Assembly (NCBI GenBank): GCA_036374795.1
Contig: DASUTC010000001.1
Coordinates: 1 to 39,444, forward strand
Length of the DNA stretch: 39,444 bases
Direction: 5' to 3'
DNA from: Herpetosiphonaceae bacterium
GTDB lineage: Bacteria; Chloroflexota; Chloroflexia; Chloroflexales; Kallotenuaceae
In this document: piece by piece, positions 34,159 to 39,444 of the stretch
How the letters are laid out: each line of letters starts with the position of its first letter
Numbering within the stretch: the stretch's first letter is position 1
Made by a program: the position numbers and the translations under genes
Notes under the pieces: model-generated
What the model was told of the DNA's origin: nothing
Seen by the model: the letters and a program-made list of their open reading frames with translations, nothing else
Database searches by the model: none

Positions 34159-37100
34159 GCACTTGCCTTTCTGATCTTCCGTTTGCATGCTCCACATTGG
34201 TCGATCTCCTACGCTGGAGAGCCGCTCATCAACCCGAACAGCAAGCCTATACATTCCTGACTGATGGAGACGGCGAGGCCGTTCGGCTGACATACGCGCA
34301 GCTCGATCAGCAGGCGCGTGCGATTGCGGCGCAGCTCCAAAGCGTGAGCGCGCCAGGCGACCGTGCGCTGCTGCTGTATCCGCCCGGCCTCGACTTTGTC
34401 GCCGCCTTCTTTGGCTGCCTCTACGCCGATGTGATCGCGGTGCCGGCCTATCCGCCGCATGGCGCGCGCATGGAGCGCACGCTGCCGCGCATCCGCTCGA
34501 TCGTTCATAACGCCCGGCCGCAGATCGCGCTGACCGTCGCGCCGATCATGACGCGAATCGCCCCCGCGCTGGCGCACGACCCCGACTTCCAGGCGCTACA
34601 ATGGGTGGCCTCCGACACGATCGCGCCCGAATCCGCCGCCGCATGGCGGCAGCCCGACATCACGAGCACGACCCTGGCGTTCTTGCAGTATACCTCCGGC
34701 TCGACCGCCGCGCCGAAGGGTGTGATGGTCAGCCACGGCAACCTGCTGCACAACGAGCGCATCATCAAGGCGGGCTTCGGGCACCACGGCGAGACACTGG
34801 TGGTTGGCTGGCTGCCGCTCTACCACGACATGGGCCTGATCGGCAACGTGCTCCATCCGCTGTACCTGGGACAGCCGTGCGTCCTGATGTCGCCGGTTGC
34901 GTTTCTGCAAAGCCCGTTCCGCTGGCTCCAGGCGATCTCACACTACAAGGCGACAACCAGCGGCGGGCCGAACTTTGCCTACGATCTGTGCGCGCGCAAG
35001 ATCACGCCGGAGCAGCGCGCGACGCTCGACCTGAGCCACTGGAAGGTGGCGTTCAACGGAGCCGAGCCGATCCGCGCCGAGACGATGGAGCGCTTTGCCG
35101 CGACCTTCGCCGAGTGCGGCTTCCGGCGCGAGGCATTCTATCCCTGCTACGGTCTGGCCGAGGCGACGCTCTTTGTCACGGGCGCATCATCCACAGAGCC
35201 GCCGGTCTTCCAAACGATCGACCTGACGGCGCTTGAGCGCGACCGCATCGTGACCGCCGTGCCCGACGCGCCCAACGCCCAGACGCTGGTGAGCAGCGGG
35301 CAGATCTGGCTCGACCAGACGCTGGCGATCGTCGAGCCGACCACGCGGCAGCGCTGCGCGCCCGATCAGGTTGGCGAGATCTGGGTGGCGGGGCCGAGCG
35401 TGGCGCAGGGCTACTGGAATCAGCCCGCCGAGACTGAATATACCTTCCGCGCCTACACCGCCGACACGGGGGAAGGCCCGTTCCTGCGCACCGGCGATCT
35501 CGGCTTTGTGCGCGACGGCGAGCTCTTCGTCACCGGACGGCTGAAAGACCTGATCATCATTCGCGGTCGCAACCACTATCCGCAGGACATCGAGCTGACC
35601 GTCGAGCGCAGCCACCCGGCGCTGCGTCCCGGCTGCGGCGCGGCCTTTGCGCTGAACAAAGACTGCGAGGAGCGCCTGGTCGTCGTTCAGGAGGTCGAGC
35701 GCGAGCATCGCAACACGCCGATCGACGAGATGGCGGCGGCGATTCGCAAGGCCGTGGCCGACGCGCACGAGCTACAAGTTTATGGCGTTGTGCTGCTGAA
35801 GCCCGGCGGCGTGCCCAAGACCTCTAGCGGCAAGATCCAGCGCAGCGCCGCACGCCAGGCGTTTCTGGCCGATCGTCTGGACACGATCGGCAGCAATATC
35901 TTGGAGGATACGGCTACCGAGCAGATCGGCGTGGAGCTGAGCCGCGCAAGCCTGCTGGCCGCAGAGCCAGCCGAGCGAGAGTCGCTGCTGCAAGCCTATC
36001 TGCGCTCCCAGGTGGCGCATGTGCTGGGCGTGAGCCTGGATCGCGTGGAGCCGCACCAGCCGACCAGCACGCTCGGCATCGACTCGCTGATGGCGGTCGA
36101 GCTTCAGCATACGATCGAGACGCAGCTTGAGGTCGTCGTGCCGATGGTTTCGTTCCTTGAGGAGCGCACGCTGGCGCAACTGGCGGCGGAGCTGCTCGCG
36201 CAGATCGACGCGCCGCAGGTGGAGATCGAGCTGGTCGCGGCAACCGACGAAGGAGCGGAGCAGCCGCTCTCGCACGGCCAGCGCGCGCTCTGGTTCCTGC
36301 ATCAGCTCGCGCCAAACAGCAGCGCCTACCATATCGCCAGCGCCGTCCGCATCCGCTCGGATCTGGACCTGAGCGCGCTGCGGCAGGCGTTCCAGACGTT
36401 GGTCGAGCGTCATCCCGCGCTGCGCACGACGTTCAGCGCGCGGCAAGGCGAGCCGTTCCAGCGCGTCCAGCCGCAGATGGAGCTGAGCTTCGGCGCGGCG
36501 GATGCCACGGGCTGGAGCGAGGCCGAGCTTGCGACGCGGCTGACACAGGAGACGCAGCGGCCCTTCGATCTTGAGCGCGGCCCGCTGCTGCGGATCGACG
36601 TATTTACGCGCGGCGCGCAGGAGCACGTGCTGCTGCTGGTCGTGCATCACATCGTCGCCGATCTGTGGTCGCTGGCGGTGCTGACGCACGAGCTGGGCCT
36701 GCTCTACCCGGCGATCAAGGAGAGCCGTCCGGTGGAGCTTGCCGCTCCTACGCTGCACTATACCGACTATGCGCGCTGGCAAAATACGCTGCTGGCCGGG
36801 CCTGAGGGCGAGCGCCTGGCACGCTACTGGCAGCAGCAGCTAGCGGATGCGCCCACGGTGCTCAACCTGCCGACCGATCACCCGCGACCGTCGGTGCAGA
36901 CGTACAACGGCGGCGTCCACAGCTTTACGCTCGATCCCGACGCGACGCGGCAGCTCAAGGCGGTAGCGCAGACGCACGGCACCACGCTCTTCACCACACT
37001 GCTGGCGGCGTTCCAGGTCTTGCTCTACCGCTACACCGGCCAGCCCGATCTGCTGGTCGGCTCGCCGACCGCTGGCCGCAGCCGCGCCGACTTCGCGAAT

Positions 37101-39444
37101 CTGGTTGGCTATCTGGTCAATCCGGTGGTGCTGCGCGCCAATCTGGCCGATCAGCCGAACTTCGCGGCGTTTCTCGCGCAGGTGCGGCAGACGGTGCTGG
37201 CGGCGTTCGCGCACCAGGCGTATCCATTCCCGACGCTGGTCGAGCGCTTGCAGCCGGAGCGCGATCCGAGCCGCTCGCCGCTGTTCCAGGTGATGTTCGT
37301 GCTGCAACAGGCGCAGCGCTACACCGACACCGACGTGACGGCGCTGGCGCTTGGCGATGGCGGCGCAACGCTCAACGTCGGCGGGCTCGAGCTTGAGTCG
37401 GTCGCGCTGGAGCAGCCCGTGGCGCAGTTCGACGTGACGCTGATGCTGGCGGAGACGGCGCGGGGCCTGGCTGGCGCGTGGCAGTACAACGCCGATCTTT
37501 TCGACGCGGCGACGATCGCGCGCATGGCGGGCCACTTCCAGACCTTGCTGGCAAGCATCGCGGCCAACCCGGAGCAGCCGATCGCCGAGCTGCCGCTGCT
37601 GACGGAGGCCGAGCGGCAGCGGATGTTGATCGACTGGAACCGCTCTGAGGCGGAGTATCCGCGCGACGCCGCCGTGCATACGCTGATCGAGGCCCAGGCC
37701 GCGCGCACGCCCGACGTACCCGCAATCGTCTTCGAGGGCGCGGCACTGACGTACGCCGAGCTGAACACGCGGGCGAATCAGCTCGCGCACCACCTGCGCG
37801 CGCAGGGCGTCGGTCCCGATGTGCTCGTCGCGCTGTGTGTCGAGCGCTCGCTGGAGATGATCGTCGGCATGCTGGCGATCCTCAAGGCCGGCGGCGCGTA
37901 TGTGCCCCTCGACCCGGCCTATCCTCAAGAGCGGCTTCAGTACATGTTGTCGCACAGCCGCGCGCCGGTGCTCCTGACCCAGGCCGCGCTGGTCGAGCGC
38001 CTGCCCGAACACACGGCGCAGGTGTTTTGCCTGGATGCCGACTGGCCGCTGCTGTCCGAGCAACCAACAGCGAATCCGGCGCGCGTGGTCTTGCCCGATC
38101 ACCTGGCCTACATCATTTTCACGTCAGGCTCGACCGGACGACCTAAGGGCGTGATGGTCCGGCAGCAGGGCCTGATCAATCTGGTCTATGGGCTGCGCGC
38201 CTATTTCGACGATCCGGCAGTGCAGACGACCGGGCTGATCACCTCGATCAGCTTCGACATTTCGGTCAACCAGATCTTCCCGACGCTGTTCTTCGGGCGG
38301 ACGCTGCATATCATCCCCGATCCGGTCAAGTTCAACAGCCGCGCGCTGCTGCGCTACCTGCACGAGCAGCAGGTGCATCTGCTCGACGCGGTGCCCTCCT
38401 ACATGCAGGCGGTGCTCAACGAAGTCGCGCCCTACCAGCCGCCGAACGCGCTACGCTACCTCGTCATCGGCGGCGAGAAGCTCGAACAGCGCTTGCTTCA
38501 GGCGGTCTTCGGCCAATTTGGGCCGCAGGTCGAAGTGGTCAACATCTACGGCCTGACCGAGATCAGCGACATCAATATTCTGGGTGTGCTGCGCGCCGAC
38601 GATCTTGGCAAACCGGTTACGGTGGGCACGCCGCTGCAGAACAACCGGATCTACATCCTCGACCAGCACCACCAGCCGCAGGCGATCGGGATTGCAGGCG
38701 AGGTCTGCGTCTCCGGCGAAAGCCTCTCACGGGGCTACCTCTTCCGCCCGGAGCTGACCGCCGAGCGCTTCGTGCCGTGTCCCTTCGAGGACGGCCAGCT
38801 CATGGTGCGCACCGGCGACCTTGGCCGCTGGCGCGCCGATGGGACGGTCGAGATCTTGGGCCGCATCGATCATCAGGTCAAGATCCGGGGCTTCCGCATC
38901 GAGACGGGCGAGATCGAGGCCGTGCTGGCGAAACATCCGCAGGTCAACGAGTGCGTGGTGGTAGCGCGCGAGGATACGCCGCCCGCAGGCGGGCACCCGG
39001 AGAAGCGCTTGGTGGCGTACATCGAACCAAGAACCAAGAACAAAGAACTCGAAACTCCGAGCGCGGAACTCCGCGTCTACCTGGCCGAGCATCTGCCGGA
39101 CTACATGGTGCCGAGCGCGTTCGTCGTGCTGGACACACTGCCGAAGACGCCCAACGGCAAGATCGACCGCAAGGCCCTGCCCGCGCCGGATCTGCCCGCC
39201 GCGCTAGAAGATAGCTTTGTCGCGCCGCGCACGACCGAAGAGCAGATCATCGCCGGGATCTGGGCCGAAGTGCTTGGCCTGGAGCGGGTTGGAGTCTATG
39301 ATAACTTCTTCGAGCTCGGCGGTCACTCGCTGAAAGCAACCCAGGTCATGGCGCGCGTTCAGGATGTGTTCCGCGTCGAGCTTCCACTGCACACGCTCTT
39401 TGAAGAGCCTACCATCTCACGGCTAGCACAGGTCGTAGGACACG
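34155..39444 (+). CDS. lipopeptide synthetase, FAAL-ACP-C-A-PCP (partial, runs off the window)
   Basis: At least 1763 residues, open to the window end. A fatty acyl-AMP ligase (about 1-590; LQYTSGSTAAPKG near 178, GWLPLYHDMGLIG, RTGDLGFV, GRLKDLIIIRGRNHYPQDIE) activates a fatty acid and loads it on the acyl carrier (LGIDSL, Ser644). A condensation domain (from about 700; HHIVADLWS at 831, Leu for the usual Gly) joins it to the amino acid chosen by the adenylation domain (about 1172-1677; FTSGSTGRPKG near 1321, with YGLTE rather than YGPTE). The carrier FFELGGHSL has Ser1725. The pocket code reads roughly D-I-N-D-V-G-I-D-I-K and matches no signature I know. ATG 34155 has GGAGG 12 bases upstream; ATG 34107 is an in-frame alternative. 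It is the first gene of a lipopeptide pathway continuing to the right. Confidence 0.95.
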   Translation, partial: MSTCLSDLPFACSTLVDLLRWRAAHQPEQQAYTFLTDGDGEAVRLTYAQLDQQARAIAAQLQSVSAPGDRALLLYPPGLDFVAAFFGCLYADVIAVPAYPPHGARMERTLPRIRSIVHNARPQIALTVAPIMTRIAPALAHDPDFQALQWVASDTIAPESAAAWRQPDITSTTLAFLQYTSGSTAAPKGVMVSHGNLLHNERIIKAGFGHHGETLVVGWLPLYHDMGLIGNVLHPLYLGQPCVLMSPVAFLQSPFRWLQAISHYKATTSGGPNFAYDLCARKITPEQRATLDLSHWKVAFNGAEPIRAETMERFAATFAECGFRREAFYPCYGLAEATLFVTGASSTEPPVFQTIDLTALERDRIVTAVPDAPNAQTLVSSGQIWLDQTLAIVEPTTRQRCAPDQVGEIWVAGPSVAQGYWNQPAETEYTFRAYTADTGEGPFLRTGDLGFVRDGELFVTGRLKDLIIIRGRNHYPQDIELTVERSHPALRPGCGAAFALNKDCEERLVVVQEVEREHRNTPIDEMAAAIRKAVADAHELQVYGVVLLKPGGVPKTSSGKIQRSAARQAFLADRLDTIGSNILEDTATEQIGVELSRASLLAAEPAERESLLQAYLRSQVAHVLGVSLDRVEPHQPTSTLGIDSLMAVELQHTIETQLEVVVPMVSFLEERTLAQLAAELLAQIDAPQVEIELVAATDEGAEQPLSHGQRALWFLHQLAPNSSAYHIASAVRIRSDLDLSALRQAFQTLVERHPALRTTFSARQGEPFQRVQPQMELSFGAADATGWSEAELATRLTQETQRPFDLERGPLLRIDVFTRGAQEHVLLLVVHHIVADLWSLAVLTHELGLLYPAIKESRPVELAAPTLHYTDYARWQNTLLAGPEGERLARYWQQQLADAPTVLNLPTDHPRPSVQTYNGGVHSFTLDPDATRQLKAVAQTHGTTLFTTLLAAFQVLLYRYTGQPDLLVGSPTAGRSRADFANLVGYLVNPVVLRANLADQPNFAAFLAQVRQTVLAAFAHQAYPFPTLVERLQPERDPSRSPLFQVMFVLQQAQRYTDTDVTALALGDGGATLNVGGLELESVALEQPVAQFDVTLMLAETARGLAGAWQYNADLFDAATIARMAGHFQTLLASIAANPEQPIAELPLLTEAERQRMLIDWNRSEAEYPRDAAVHTLIEAQAARTPDVPAIVFEGAALTYAELNTRANQLAHHLRAQGVGPDVLVALCVERSLEMIVGMLAILKAGGAYVPLDPAYPQERLQYMLSHSRAPVLLTQAALVERLPEHTAQVFCLDADWPLLSEQPTANPARVVLPDHLAYIIFTSGSTGRPKGVMVRQQGLINLVYGLRAYFDDPAVQTTGLITSISFDISVNQIFPTLFFGRTLHIIPDPVKFNSRALLRYLHEQQVHLLDAVPSYMQAVLNEVAPYQPPNALRYLVIGGEKLEQRLLQAVFGQFGPQVEVVNIYGLTEISDINILGVLRADDLGKPVTVGTPLQNNRIYILDQHHQPQAIGIAGEVCVSGESLSRGYLFRPELTAERFVPCPFEDGQLMVRTGDLGRWRADGTVEILGRIDHQVKIRGFRIETGEIEAVLAKHPQVNECVVVAREDTPPAGGHPEKRLVAYIEPRTKNKELETPSAELRVYLAEHLPDYMVPSAFVVLDTLPKTPNGKIDRKALPAPDLPAALEDSFVAPRTTEEQIIAGIWAEVLGLERVGVYDNFFELGGHSLKATQVMARVQDVFRVELPLHTLFEEPTISRLAQVVGH
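39024..39072 (+). repeat. heptad repeat translated inside the lipopeptide synthetase
   Basis: Seven 7-base units in a row (GAACCAA, GAACCAA, GAACAAA, GAACTCG, AAACTCC, GAGCGCG, GAACTCC) lie in frame-neutral fashion in the adenylation domain. They encode about 16 residues (EPRTKNKELETPSAEL) from residue 1624, a charged loop between cores A8 and A9. Confidence 0.75.

Overview
The window is bacterial DNA with high GC, dense coding and strong GC bias at third codon positions. It has no RNA genes, transposases or phage genes. Very large PAS/GAF histidine kinases, a Ser/Thr kinase-AAA-histidine kinase fusion, USP-linked enzymes and NRPS genes together suggest a filamentous Chloroflexota (class Chloroflexia). 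That placement is inference from gene style, not from a marker gene.

Layout. (1) 88-6498, minus: a complete two-module NRPS, A-PCP-C-A-PCP-reductase, with specificity codes pointing to an aromatic residue followed by proline. (2) 6499-8108: a long, less GC-rich stretch with no convincing gene. (3) 8109-14979, plus: a stand-alone response regulator, a 1790-residue kinase/ATPase/GAF/histidine kinase hybrid, and a DUF434-type protein. (4) 14988-18576: a frameshifted small membrane protein, then a secreted subtilase and a secreted clan GH-A-like protein transcribed divergently. (5) 18850-23553: a USP-USP-glucosyl-3-phosphoglycerate synthase fusion converging on a PAS-GAF-GAF-GAF histidine kinase. 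(6) 23876-28670: an MFS exporter, a small winged-helix protein, a CaCA-type antiporter, a CPA-type antiporter and a small HTH protein. (7) 28851-32995, minus: a secreted protein of unknown function, a snapalysin-like metalloprotease, two overlapping methyltransferase genes and an S51 peptidase-like protein. (8) 34155 to the window end, plus: a FAAL-ACP-C-A-PCP lipopeptide synthetase that runs off the window, preceded by a perfect-consensus sigma70 promoter and a leader of about 280 nt.

The two NRPS genes point outward from about 27 kb of other genes and look like two separate pathways. The first resembles aureusimine-type (ATCATR) synthetases: it should load an aromatic amino acid, condense it with proline and release the dipeptide as an aldehyde. 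The second should activate a fatty acid and start a lipopeptide. No MbtH-like protein or phosphopantetheinyl transferase is in the window. The MFS exporter, the methyltransferases and the S51 protein could serve one of these pathways, but only proximity supports that.

The most unusual pattern is a family of degenerate tandem repeats with a period of about 7 bases, built on GAACCAA / GAACAAA / GAACTCG units. They lie in intergenic regions near 44-85, 23712-23873, 26821-26911 and 33188-33272. They also lie inside the same surface loop of NRPS adenylation domains at 5035-5062 and 39024-39072, where they are translated.
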